Shown here in pieces: positions 1 through 10,700 of a stretch of DNA of 64,000 bases. The stretch covers positions 1-64,000 of the forward strand of contig CANRZB010000010.1 in the NCBI GenBank assembly GCA_947644195.1. The letters are read 5' to 3'. The translations under genes and the position numbers were made by a program. The DNA comes from an uncultured Clostridium sp. GTDB taxonomy: Bacteria > Bacillota > Clostridia > Lachnospirales > Lachnospiraceae. The notes beneath the pieces were generated by a model. The model was not told the origin of the DNA. It was given only the letters and a program-made list of their open reading frames with translations, and did not search any database. The first letter of the stretch is position 1. Each line of letters starts with the position of its first letter.

Positions 1-492
1 ACAAGTACACGTGAAATTGCAAGAAGAGCTGGTGTCAGTTCGGGCTTGTTATTTCATTATTTTAGCAATAAAGAAAGTATTTATCTTGAACTGGTGAAGA
101 TTGGTGTCGAAGAGATGAAAATCAATACAGAAGTAGCAATGAAAGCACCTTGCGAATACCTTTTTCAAACCATCAAGAATGTATTTGAACAGCTAGAAAA
201 CAATCCCTCATTTGGGAAGATGTTTGTGTTTATGGATAATGTGCAATATACAATTGTTAATGATAAGGAAATAGAGTTACTTTTGAAATCAATAGATATT
301 TGTGGGCAGTGGATTCCAGTTATTTTAGAAGGGCAACAACGTGGCGAGTTTCGTGAGGGGAATCCTCATTCATTATGTGTCGCTGTTTTTGGTGGCATAC
401 AGGGAATTGCACAGGAAAAAGTCAGAATCCCCAACACGCCATTGCCAAAGATAGATTGGCTTATGGATATGATAGTTCGTCGTACCAAATAG
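1..492 (+). CDS. TetR/AcrR family regulator, 5'-truncated by window edge
   Basis: Frame is open from base 1 (TSTREIARRAGVSSGLLFHYFSNKESIYLELV), a typical TetR HTH; the ORF track begins only at an internal Met (46). Confidence 0.85.
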   Translation, partial: TSTREIARRAGVSSGLLFHYFSNKESIYLELVKIGVEEMKINTEVAMKAPCEYLFQTIKNVFEQLENNPSFGKMFVFMDNVQYTIVNDKEIELLLKSIDICGQWIPVILEGQQRGEFREGNPHSLCVAVFGGIQGIAQEKVRIPNTPLPKIDWLMDMIVRRTK

Positions 493-571
493 CAAACGCA
501 TTTATCTTTAAGGAAGTATAAATTGAAAATATTACGGAAGGGTAAACGGAAAAAGATAACATGGTGATATT

Positions 572-1603
572 ATGAGAACAAAAAGTTATGACAATTTATT
601 TGATGAATATATTCAGACGAAAAAGATTTATGAGAGTGTAGTCTTAATTGAAAGAGGGAGTGGGGAAACTATATTCTCAAGGGCATACGGGGGGAAAACT
701 ATAGATAGTCCAATAATAGCAGCAAGCATAACAAAAATGTTTACTGCTGCATGTATTTTTATTCTCATTCAACGAGGTTATTTGACATGGAATGATAGTT
801 TGTTAGAGTTTTACGAACCTGCTTATCTAAAAGGATTGCATGTTTATAAAGGTAAAGATTATTCTTGTGAATTGAAAATATCGGATCTACTCTATCAGAC
901 AAGTGGATTGGCAGATATATATGAGGAGGGAAAAAACAGCATCAAAAAACAAGCCATAATTTCGGATGCATTTCTTACTTTTGACGAAAACATAGCTTTA
1001 ACGAAAGAAAAAAATGCTCATTTTCCACCTAATTATAAAAACAATGCCTACTATGCAGATATTAATTATAACATATTGGGCGATATTATTGAAAAAGTTA
1101 CAAAATGCTCATTGGAAAGGGTGTTTGATAAATACATATTTTCAAGAATAAATATGACTAAAACGTATCTGCCTGTTTCGGAAAAAGAATACATACCTAT
1201 GGTTTACTTTGCGGATAAACAGTTATATAGACCGCAATTTATAATGTGTAGTAAAGCGAGTGGCGGATGTATTACCTCTACAAGAGATTTGATGATATTT
1301 ATACGGGCGTTTTTCCAGGGGGAACTTTTTGACAAAAAAATTCTTGATTCAAAACTCTATAGAAAATTGCAACTATCTATGTTTCCTATCTATTATGGAA
1401 GCGGCTATATGAGAATAAAAATGGGTGGATTTTCCACTTCCTTTTTGGGGCAAGGTGATTTGATAGGTCATAGCGGATCAACAGGCTCATTTGCATTTTA
1501 TTATCCTAGCAAAGAGTTATTTTTTGTTGGGGATTTTAATCAAATGAAATGTCCTGCACTGCCTATCAGGTTTGTGATGCAACTTGCTATGTTTGCTCCA
1601 TAA
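572..1603 (+). CDS. Serine hydrolase, beta-lactamase/PBP4-like family
   Basis: SxxK (SITKM), YxN-like (YADINYN) and HSGSTG motifs. Confidence 0.8.
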   Translation: MRTKSYDNLFDEYIQTKKIYESVVLIERGSGETIFSRAYGGKTIDSPIIAASITKMFTAACIFILIQRGYLTWNDSLLEFYEPAYLKGLHVYKGKDYSCELKISDLLYQTSGLADIYEEGKNSIKKQAIISDAFLTFDENIALTKEKNAHFPPNYKNNAYYADINYNILGDIIEKVTKCSLERVFDKYIFSRINMTKTYLPVSEKEYIPMVYFADKQLYRPQFIMCSKASGGCITSTRDLMIFIRAFFQGELFDKKILDSKLYRKLQLSMFPIYYGSGYMRIKMGGFSTSFLGQGDLIGHSGSTGSFAFYYPSKELFFVGDFNQMKCPALPIRFVMQLAMFAP

Positions 1604-1674
1604 AAATAATGAGGTAATAACAAGGTAAGTGATTTTCGATCTGTGTTAGGAGGGAGAGATGGTGAAAAAATTGC

Positions 1675-1703
1675 TTGACATATTATTCCTACAAGTGTAA
1701 TAT
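1675..1703 (+). promoter_or_regulatory. Sigma-A-like promoter of the PBP gene: TTGACA (1675-1680), 17 bp, TAATAT (1698-1703)
   Basis: Consensus boxes with 17-bp spacer; overlapped by operator TACAAGTGTAATATT. Confidence 0.75.
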
Positions 1704-1755
1704 TAAAAAAGTAGTTCAAATTTTTTTGCCATCAAATCCTACGTCTGTAATATTT
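1689..1755. promoter_or_regulatory. Two BlaI/MecI-like operator sites (TACAAGTGTAATATT at 1690; TACGTCTGTAATATT at 1740)
   Basis: Same motif TACRNNTGTAATAT recurs in the repressor gene promoter (7643-7656). Confidence 0.65.
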
Positions 1756-1892
1756 AGAAGAGCAAAAGAAAAGGAGTGATTTCTAAATCCAGTGTGTTCT
1801 TTGGATGAATTTTGAATAATGCAAAATAACGGCTTAAATGCTTTCTACAGATGGCAATGATTTGCAAACAATAGTACAAAGAGAGGTTCCGT

Positions 1893-4022
1893 ATGAAACA
1901 TAAATTTAATAGAAGATCAAAAAAAAGATTTTCTCGGGTTTTTCTTATAACGATGTTCCTTTGTGTAGCAATTTTGTTATGTTTCATGTTAGTAGCAAGG
2001 GAAATTAGGAACAGGGAAATGAGAAAAAATCCAGAACAGATTTTACAGCAAAGTTTGCTTGTTTATATGAATTATATTTCTGAGCAAAGATATGATGACA
2101 TGTATGAAATGTTGACTGAGGGAAGCAGAAAAACCATTAGTAAGAAAGAGTTTGTAAGCCGAAATTCTGCAATCTATAAAGGAATGGAAATGGAAAATAT
2201 GATTGTAGATATTACTGGATATGATCAGGAAAAGTTAACGGTGAAGTACAATACCTCTTTTGATACCGTTGCAGGAAATATCAACTTTGAAAATGAAGCA
2301 AGTTTTTGGGAGGAAGATGGTGCCTACAAAATAATATGGAATGATTCTATGATTTTTCCAGAACTACGTTCCCAGGATAAGGTCAGAGTTTCTACCGTTC
2401 CGGCAGAGAGAGGGGAACTATTAGATCGAAATGGACGGGTGCTTGCGGGAAAGGGATTGGCGTCTTCGGTTGGAATCATTCCAGGTAAGCTGGGAAACCC
2501 AAAAAAGGCAATAAAAAGGATTGCAAAACTACTGGGAATGAAATCAAAAGAAATAGAAAAAGAATTATCTGCAAAGTGGGTGCGGGATGATTCTTTGGTG
2601 CCAATAAAAACGCTTCCCAAAGTACGAGAAACAGATTTGCGTGTTGCCAATCCGGATAAAGAGGTGTTAAAAGAACAGGATCGCCAGGATAAATTATTAC
2701 ATATAGCAGGCGTTATGATTTCCGATACGGAAATTCGAGAGTACCCCATGAAAGAGGCGGCTGCCCATTTGATTGGCTACGTACAGAATGTGACGGCAGA
2801 GGATTTGGAGGAACATGCAGGTGAGGGATATACAAGCAGTAGTGTCATAGGAAAGACCGGGATGGAAGGACTGTTTGAAAAGGAGTTAAAAGGAAGAAAT
2901 GGGTGCAGAATCTATATTATCAATGCAGAAGGGAAAGAAACAGAAGAATTAGGCTGTATTCCTGTGCAAAATGGCAAAGATATTAAACTGACAATTGATG
3001 CGGATCTTCAATCCTGGCTGTACGATAGTTTCAAAACGGACAAAAGCTGCTCGGTTTCTATCAACCCTTTTACGGGAGAAGTATTAGCGTTAGTCAGTAC
3101 CCCATCCTATGATAATAATGCTTTTATCATGGGGATGTCCGGGAAACAGTGGAAGTTATTAAATGAGGATGATAAGAAACCTCTATATAACCGTTTTCGG
3201 CAGGTATGGTGCCCCGGCTCCAGCTTCAAGCCGATCACAGCAGCGATTGGACTACAGTCCGGGGCAATTGACCCGATGGAAGATTTTGGAGGGGAAGGAC
3301 ATAGCTGGCAAAAGGACAAGTCGTGGGGAACATATCATGTTACGACGCTTCACACCTATCAGCCGGTAATCTTAGAAAATGCATTGATTTATTCGGATAA
3401 TATTTATTTTGCAAAAGCAGCTTTGAAAATTGGCTCGGAAGAAATGGAACGGGCTTTATCCGAAATGGGCTTCCCTGGGGAACTGCCATTTGAAATAAAA
3501 ATGGGAAAATCCAGTTATTCCAATACGGAGCATATAGAGAGCGAGATACAACTAGCGGATAGTGGGTACGGTCAGGGACAAATTTTAGTCAATCCATTGC
3601 ATTTGGCATGTATTTATACTTCCTTTTGCAATCAAGGCAATATGATCAAACCTTATCTGCTCTATCAGGAGGATGCAAAAGCGAATAAATGGATATCCGG
3701 TGCGTTTTCCCAAGAGGTGGCAAAAAGAGTGTTAGATGGAATAACAAAAGTAGTAAATCAGCCGCATGGCACGGGATATGCAATACATCGGAAAGATGTT
3801 CTCTTGGCGGGAAAGACAGGAACGGCAGAAATAAAAGACTCAAAAGAAGATACCTCTGGAACGGAATTAGGATGGTTTACTGTTTTAACTCCCGATAGAA
3901 AGGAGAAGAAGGCAATTCTGGTGGTAAGTATGGTGGAAGATGTCAAGGAACGCGGAGGAAGTGGCTACGTTATCAGAAAAGACAAACCTGTTTTAGAAAA
4001 ATGGTTTCGTGAAGATCCGTGA
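1893..4022 (+). CDS. Penicillin-binding protein with MecA_N/NTF2-like N-terminal domain
   Basis: N-terminal TM, NTF2-like region, transpeptidase motifs SSFK, SDN, KTGT. Confidence 0.88.
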   Translation: MKHKFNRRSKKRFSRVFLITMFLCVAILLCFMLVAREIRNREMRKNPEQILQQSLLVYMNYISEQRYDDMYEMLTEGSRKTISKKEFVSRNSAIYKGMEMENMIVDITGYDQEKLTVKYNTSFDTVAGNINFENEASFWEEDGAYKIIWNDSMIFPELRSQDKVRVSTVPAERGELLDRNGRVLAGKGLASSVGIIPGKLGNPKKAIKRIAKLLGMKSKEIEKELSAKWVRDDSLVPIKTLPKVRETDLRVANPDKEVLKEQDRQDKLLHIAGVMISDTEIREYPMKEAAAHLIGYVQNVTAEDLEEHAGEGYTSSSVIGKTGMEGLFEKELKGRNGCRIYIINAEGKETEELGCIPVQNGKDIKLTIDADLQSWLYDSFKTDKSCSVSINPFTGEVLALVSTPSYDNNAFIMGMSGKQWKLLNEDDKKPLYNRFRQVWCPGSSFKPITAAIGLQSGAIDPMEDFGGEGHSWQKDKSWGTYHVTTLHTYQPVILENALIYSDNIYFAKAALKIGSEEMERALSEMGFPGELPFEIKMGKSSYSNTEHIESEIQLADSGYGQGQILVNPLHLACIYTSFCNQGNMIKPYLLYQEDAKANKWISGAFSQEVAKRVLDGITKVVNQPHGTGYAIHRKDVLLAGKTGTAEIKDSKEDTSGTELGWFTVLTPDRKEKKAILVVSMVEDVKERGGSGYVIRKDKPVLEKWFREDP

Positions 4023-4063
4023 CAAAAAAGGGACAGGTCCAGGAAGGGAGGTTTCGAATTATT

Positions 4064-5377
4064 ATGAAGCGTTTGGCTTTTTGTATGATTATATGCAGTA
4101 TGATTTTTTGTTCCTGCACAAAAGAAGAGAAAAGAACGGAAAGGAAAAAAGAGCCAGAAAAGGAAGTAATAGAAGAAAAAGCAGAAAATACAGTGAAAAA
4201 TACAATAGATAATGCAATAGAAAATGCAATAGAAAATACCTTGGAAGATACAGAGCAGCCTATAGTAATGGAATCTGAGATGGAAAAAGGTTATGATCTT
4301 CCGATATCAGATCAGGACAGGAACGAAGCGGAACAGGAATCCGACGGGATCATGGGGCTGCTTACGGATATTTATAAACATGCAGAGAAAGGAAACTCTT
4401 CTAATGTTGTTTTGCATAGTAAAGTTATGGAGAAAATGACGAGGATCATCAAGAAACAGGGTTATCCGGTCATCCGTTCCGAGAGATACTCTAATATGGA
4501 AAATTATCAAAAAGTGGAACGGTTTTTATCAGATGCAGCATTAGGAAAGAAAAGCGCTATTGTTATTTATAGAGTACATACAGATGGCGGGATTGGCAGA
4601 GAAAAATATGTTTATGATGGCAAAGATATGTACCTTTTGGCGTCAAACATGATCTGGGACGATGATGATAAGCCCTGCATGTCATTTATATCCTATACAA
4701 GAATAAAAGAATGGAGGTATTCGAAGCGGGGATGGTTTTGTTATGAATTGTGCGTGCCGGAGTATCCAGAAGTGACGGAAATGGTAGATGGGTGTTGCTT
4801 AATCCGTATCAAGCCAAGGAGCGGAAAGAAACGCAGGCTTTCAAAACAATGTGTCCAGGGTTTGGGATATCAGGGAAATAATCTCTTATGTTCTAATTGG
4901 GATGAGAATCATATGGAAAAGTTAGATTATAATGGATTATATGAGTATTTTTATGAAATGAAATATAAGAAAAAATATAATAGTAAAAAATATTCGAATG
5001 GGATACCAAAAGATTCATTTGAAAGTCTGATGATGGAATATCTTGCTGTCACTCCTGAGATGATACAGAAGTACGCAGTATTTGATAAAAAGAAGGGAAC
5101 CTATCTGTGGCAAAGGTTAGGATGTTTTAATTATGCCCCGGATTATTTTGGAACATCCATTCCAGAAGTGACCAGGATACAGGAAAACTCGGATGGAACA
5201 ATGACCCTGACGGTAGATGCCGTATGTGAAATGGTACTGTGTGATGAGGCAGTTATTACGCATGAATTAACGGTACGATTTGCAGAAGATGGCAGTTTTC
5301 GGTATTTAGGCAATAAAATTTTGGATGAAGGCATGAAAGAAATCCCTCCGTATCAGCACCGACTGGAAGATCAATAA
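4064..5377 (+). CDS. Lipoprotein of unknown function
   Basis: ATG at 4064 after AGGAAGGGAGG; signal peptide MKRLAFCMIICSMIFCSC with lipobox Cys. Confidence 0.75.
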   Translation: MKRLAFCMIICSMIFCSCTKEEKRTERKKEPEKEVIEEKAENTVKNTIDNAIENAIENTLEDTEQPIVMESEMEKGYDLPISDQDRNEAEQESDGIMGLLTDIYKHAEKGNSSNVVLHSKVMEKMTRIIKKQGYPVIRSERYSNMENYQKVERFLSDAALGKKSAIVIYRVHTDGGIGREKYVYDGKDMYLLASNMIWDDDDKPCMSFISYTRIKEWRYSKRGWFCYELCVPEYPEVTEMVDGCCLIRIKPRSGKKRRLSKQCVQGLGYQGNNLLCSNWDENHMEKLDYNGLYEYFYEMKYKKKYNSKKYSNGIPKDSFESLMMEYLAVTPEMIQKYAVFDKKKGTYLWQRLGCFNYAPDYFGTSIPEVTRIQENSDGTMTLTVDAVCEMVLCDEAVITHELTVRFAEDGSFRYLGNKILDEGMKEIPPYQHRLEDQ

Positions 5378-7194
5378 CCACGGAAACGGGATTGATCCCA
5401 AAGTCCCATGTCCGATAAAATGGACAGGGAGATCTCTGTGGCAACGCTTCCGTTAGCGTTAGAAACACCTTGAATGTTAGTCGCAAAATAGTAGACATGG
5501 CCGGATTTTTCAATGTATCCGATAAACCAACCATTGGTATCCTGTCCATCTACTCTGCCAGTTCCGGTTTTGCCGGAAAGAGTGCCGTTTGGTGAACGGG
5601 ATAAGAGAATGGAATCTTTGACGGCATTGATATTATCATAGGAAAATCCAAAATCATTATGATAAAATTTTTTCAATAATTCGACTTGTTCTAGCGGAGA
5701 AATCTTCAGAGAAAAATCGGTCCAGTATAAATCCATATCATTGCCGATTTGTTGATTCCCATAACCGATCTCTTGTAAAAATGATTTAACGTGCTTCCAT
5801 CCTACTTTATGATCAATCGTCTGAAAATACCAGTTGACTGATGAACGCATGGCGGAACTTAAATCCTGATCAGCTTTCCAGGCATCGAAAGGATAATCTT
5901 CGCCATTCCAGGCCAGCTTAGAATGTTCCGGTGAAATAATACCAGATTCTAAGCCAAGCAGGGCATCGTATATTTTATAGGTGGAATTTGGCGTAATTTG
6001 CTCCAAGGCTGCTTCTTTATGATAGATGGTCCAAGCATTTTTGCCGCTATCGTATAAAACAAAGCTGCCTTGATATCCTTTAAATTGAGAACGGAAATCT
6101 TGATAAATGATCCTTTTGCCTTCTTCATGAAAGGAATATGTATTCTGTCCGGTTGCATAGGTTGGCAGAACGGGTATTAATACAAGAAAGATTGCTAAGA
6201 TAAAAATACAGGCAAGACGGCTCTGCATTTTTTGGGGTCGAGTTTCTTTTTTGTAGTTTGCAATATTTAAAATTCTCCTTCTGATTTGTTTCCTGTTTCC
6301 GCCGATACCGGCGACAAAGGGAAAGGAAGAAACAGAGTGATTTTTTCTGGATATCTTTTCTGCAAAGTTAATCAGGGTATTACCATAATTTTCAAACTCT
6401 GTTTCCGGTAGCATTTGCAGAACCGAAGAATCACAGGCAAGTTCACGCTCACATTTCATTTCTTTCAAAGCATACCAGACAAAAGGGTTGAACCAGTACA
6501 CGATCCCGGCAAGGATAATCAACTGATTTACAGCCATGTCTTTATGTTTCAAGTGCTGTAATTCATGGTATATCATAAGCCGTATACTGGCAGCATGCTC
6601 ATCCGAGATTGTGTGGATTGGAAGAAAAATACGGGGTTTCAGGAAACCGACAATCGCAGGAGACTTTAGATAGGCGGTGCTATATACGGGAATGTCTACG
6701 TGGATTCCCGTTTCCCTTAAACATTCATAATATAGATTTCTGATTTTACGATTTTGCAGAGGAAGTGATGATTTGATGATTTTATGCAGATGCAATGAGG
6801 ATCTTATCAGGAATACTATCATGATAAAGATTCCGATAAACCATAGGAGACACAATAGATTGCCCACTGCTGACGGTGCCCTATGACTGACAGATATGGC
6901 AAAATCATTGACTTGCTTTGAAGTGTCGGCAAGGTAGGAGGTGGACAGTTCCTGGGGGGTAGGGTTCGTTTCCTCTGTGAAAGTACCTGCTATAACATTA
7001 AGCCATGTAAATACGGGGAAAGAACGAATCGGAAGGAACGGAAGCATCAAAAGAGCAAATAAAAGAAAACTAAGATGATATTGCATCCGATGGGATATCT
7101 TGGTTTGAAGTGCTTTTTTGGTGGTAAAAAGGATGAAGATAATACCACTAATAAAGAGGTTGCAAATAAAAAAGTATATTACAAAATTAGTCAT
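5371..7194 (-). CDS. BlaR1/MecR1-family sensor-transducer (M56 metalloprotease plus penicillin-sensor domain)
   Basis: Zn-protease HELQH; C-terminal STYK, SVN, KTG; start taken at MTNFVIYFFICNLF. Confidence 0.88.
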   Translation of the reverse strand: MTNFVIYFFICNLFISGIIFILFTTKKALQTKISHRMQYHLSFLLFALLMLPFLPIRSFPVFTWLNVIAGTFTEETNPTPQELSTSYLADTSKQVNDFAISVSHRAPSAVGNLLCLLWFIGIFIMIVFLIRSSLHLHKIIKSSLPLQNRKIRNLYYECLRETGIHVDIPVYSTAYLKSPAIVGFLKPRIFLPIHTISDEHAASIRLMIYHELQHLKHKDMAVNQLIILAGIVYWFNPFVWYALKEMKCERELACDSSVLQMLPETEFENYGNTLINFAEKISRKNHSVSSFPFVAGIGGNRKQIRRRILNIANYKKETRPQKMQSRLACIFILAIFLVLIPVLPTYATGQNTYSFHEEGKRIIYQDFRSQFKGYQGSFVLYDSGKNAWTIYHKEAALEQITPNSTYKIYDALLGLESGIISPEHSKLAWNGEDYPFDAWKADQDLSSAMRSSVNWYFQTIDHKVGWKHVKSFLQEIGYGNQQIGNDMDLYWTDFSLKISPLEQVELLKKFYHNDFGFSYDNINAVKDSILLSRSPNGTLSGKTGTGRVDGQDTNGWFIGYIEKSGHVYYFATNIQGVSNANGSVATEISLSILSDMGLWDQSRFRGY

Positions 7195-7225
7195 TCTATT
7201 TCCCTCATTTCTTACATACTTTTTT

Positions 7226-7618
7226 TCAGTGCTCTTTTTCCTTGTTATGAAAACGGTCGGAAAGCAGGGAACGTAAACTTTGGATTTCTGATTCAGACAG
7301 CCGATCATTTTCGATAAAAGAGGATAGCATAGCAGTGATGTTTCCACCATAAAAACGATCCAGAAAAGATTTGCTCTCCTGACCGATATAATCACATTCC
7401 TGTATCAAAGGAGTATATACAAACACCCGGCTTTCCTTTTCATAAGCCAGTACGCCTTTGTTTACCAGACGTTTGATTAAGGTTTGTATTGTTTTAGGGC
7501 TCCATGAGGATGTCGCTAAAAGTTTTTCTGTGATTTCGTTCGTGTTAATCGGTGCATATTTCCATACAATTTTCATTACTTCATATTCAGCTTCAGAAAT
7601 CTGTGGCAAAGTAGGCAT
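7226..7618 (-). CDS. BlaI/MecI/CopY-family repressor
   Basis: MPTLPQISEAEYEVMKIVWKYAPINTNEI..., characteristic of BlaI/MecI winged helix. Confidence 0.92.
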   Translation of the reverse strand: MPTLPQISEAEYEVMKIVWKYAPINTNEITEKLLATSSWSPKTIQTLIKRLVNKGVLAYEKESRVFVYTPLIQECDYIGQESKSFLDRFYGGNITAMLSSFIENDRLSESEIQSLRSLLSDRFHNKEKEH

Positions 7619-7642
7619 GATGGCACCTCCGCTCCTAATTCT

Positions 7643-7689
7643 TACGAGTGTAATATAGATAGTATAAGTCTCCAGCCGTAATATGTCAA
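7643..7689 (-). promoter_or_regulatory. Promoter/operator of the repressor-sensor operon
   Basis: Minus strand TTGACA (7689-7684), 17 bp, TATACT (7666-7661); operator TACGAGTGTAATAT at 7643-7656. Confidence 0.75.
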
Positions 7690-7704
7690 AGCTAAAAATG
7701 CCAT

Positions 7705-7760
7705 TCTTAAGAAATCTTAAGAAATTCCCTACCTGAATCTTAAAATTTTTTTTGTATTCT
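7705..7760 (+). promoter_or_regulatory. Tandem 10-bp direct repeats TCTTAAGAAA x2 (7705-7724) upstream of a TATTCT -10-like box
   Basis: Exact repeat read directly; third partial copy TCTTAAAA at 7738. Confidence 0.5.
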
Positions 7761-7786
7761 ATTCCTGACGAAGGAAGTTAAAAGCT

Positions 7787-10700
7787 TTACCATAGAGAAG
7801 GAGGGGGCTTATGCAAAGAAAAGAGAAAACGAACGGGAAAAGAGCAGAGAGTGTGATACGGGGGTTGTTGATTCTGGCTATAGCAGCGGCACTGTGTCTG
7901 TGGAAAGGCAATGTGTGCCAGGCGGAGGCAGATGCACAAAATGCAGAGTTCTATTATACGTTTGACCAGACGACAGGAACACTGAGCTTTTATGGGACTG
8001 GCATGTTGGGGCAGGGAACAGGAATCGTTTCTGAGGATTCTAATTATCGGTATTATGCCTACGACAGTTTTTATGGTTTCGATCTAGTAGAAAAGGGCTG
8101 GCGTACAAAAATTAAAGCAGACCAGGTTCGCAAAGTTGTGATAGGGAATGGCATCACAGGCATTTATCGAAATTTTTTCCAGTCACTGCCGAATCTAGAA
8201 ACGGTGGAACTTGGGTCCGGTGTCTGTGAAATTCAGGAGTATGCGTTTCTACTCTGTCCATCCATTCGGACCATTACTTTGGATTCTTCAAATTCCAGCC
8301 TTAAGGTTGTAGACCGGGGAATCTACAGTCAGGATGGCAAAAAACTTTATGCGTATCCGGTAGCGGACAGTAGTCCGGTCAAAATTGCTCCGGGAACGAA
8401 GACATGTAATCCCTGCGTGTTTGCTGACGGTAAAATGGAAGTAGTTACTATACCGGCATCTATGACAACCTTGAGTTCGGGGATGTTCCTGCGATGTGGA
8501 AACCTGAAGACCGTTCACTTTGAAAAAAATTCCCAGTGTAAAAAGACCGAGTACCAGGGAATGTGCTATGGCGCTTTTGAGAAGTGTGGAAATTTACAAA
8601 AGGTAAAATTTGGAGAGTGTTTGGAAACGCTAGCTCCAGCTACATTCAAGGATTGTTCGAGCTTAAAAGAAATCTATTTGGGTAAGGCATTTCGTGGATT
8701 TGATTCATGGTCTGTTGGTAAAGTTACGAAAAGATTTTTAAGTTACGAAAGTGAATATACTGACATAGCATTTCCAGCCTTGGAGAAGATTCGGATTGCG
8801 AAAGAAAATAAGGTGTATCAAACGAAAAACAATGTAGTTTTTTCCAAAGATGGTAAGAAATTGTATTGTTATCCAACTTGTCGAAAGGGGAAATTTTACC
8901 AGGTACCTCCATCTGTCACGGTAATAGAAGCTCATGCTTTTTCAAAAAATCAGACCTTGCGGTCTGTCCACACTGGTAAAAATACGACAAAAATTTTCTG
9001 GTATGCATTTTCCAGTTCTAAAAAACTATCAAAAGTGGTCTTTGGCAAAAAAATAAAAAGGTTAGAAAGATATGCCTTCGCTTTTTGCAAGAATCTAAAA
9101 ACGGCAAAAAATCTGGAGTATGTTAAAGAAATTTATGATGGTGCGCTGCATCGGACTCAGATCTATTTAATTACCGCAGATATCAGGGATCTTACCTATG
9201 GTACCATTGGAATGAATATGACCCTGTACTTACCGGCGTCAAAGCAGAAGTTTCATTGGAAAATTTTGTCAGGAAAGGACAAGATAAAAGTGGTAAAGAG
9301 GTATCCAAATTCCAATCGGATCACCCTTCGGATAAAAAAGAAAGGGAAGGTTAAAATTCAAGCCGTGGCAGGGCGGAAAAAATGGACGTGCTTGTTATTA
9401 AATGACAGGTATCAATACGATTGATGCGTTTTACCATAGAGAAGGAGAGGGCTTATGCAAAGAAAAGAGAAAAAGAACGGGAAAAGAGCAGAGAGTGTGA
9501 TACGGGGGTTGTTGTTTCTGGCTATAGCAGCGTCGCTGTGTCTATGGAAAGGCAATGTGTGTCAGGCGAAGTCAGATGCACAAAATGCAGAGTTCTTTTA
9601 TACGTTTGACCAGGCGACAGGAACTCTGAGCTTTTATGGGACAGGCATGTTGGGTCAGAAGGCAGGAATCATTTATGGGGAAGAGGATTATTGGATTTAT
9701 GATTACGAAGGTGCTTACTTTGAAAATGATCAAGAAGAAAAAGGTTGGCGTACAAAAATTGAAGCAGATCAGGTTCGTAAAGTTGTAATAGGGAATGGCA
9801 TTACAGGCATTTATCGGTCTTTTTTTCAATTATTGCCAAATCTTGAAACAGTGGAACTTGGATCCGGTGTCCGTGAAATTCAGGAATATGCCTTTCTGCT
9901 CTGTCCATCGCTGCAAAGGATTATTTTGGATCCTGCCAATTCCAGCCTTAAGGAGGTAGACCAGGGAATCTACAGTCAGGATGGCAAAAAACTTTATGCG
10001 TATCCAGTGGCAGACAGTAATCCGGTCATAATTGCTCCCGGAACAGAGACATGCAATCCTTGTGTATTTGCTGATGGTAAAATGGAAGAAGTTACTATTC
10101 CGGCTTCCATGACAGCCTTGAGTTCGGGGATGTTTCTGCGATGCAGAAATCTGACATCCGTTCGTTTTGCAAAAGATTCCCAATGCAAAAGAACGGAGTA
10201 TCAGGGAATGTATTATGGTGTTTTTGAAGAGTGCAGTAAATTACAGAAGATTATCTTTGGGGAACGCCTGGAAACTCTTTCTCCTGCTGTGTTCCAGGGA
10301 TGTTCCAGCTTAAAAGAGATTTATTTGGGTAAGGCATTTCGAGGATTTACCAATTATTATCTCGATATAAAAATAAATAAAACATTTCTTAGCCGTGAAA
10401 GAGATCGCTATGAGATTGTATTTCCTGCATTGGAGAGAATTAAGATTTCAAAAAAAAATAAGGTGTATCAAACGAAAAAGGATGTAGTTTTTTCAAAAGA
10501 TGGTAAGAAACTGTATTACTATCCAATTTGTCGAAAGGGAACGTCCTACCAGGTTCCTGCGACAGTCAGATCCATTGAAGAGTGTGCTTTTACGAAAAAC
10601 AGGATATTACAGTCTATAGATACTGGAAAAAATACGGAAACAATTTCTTATTATGCATTTGCATACTCTAAAAAACTATCCAAAGTCATTTTGGGGGGGA

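Noticed and set aside
7195-7395. N-terminal extension of the BlaR1-like ORF
   Set aside because: Overlaps the BlaI gene; good internal start MTNFVIYFF at 7194
9421-9609. 62-aa ORF
   Set aside because: Out-of-frame with the second LRR gene start, which has clear RBS and signal peptide
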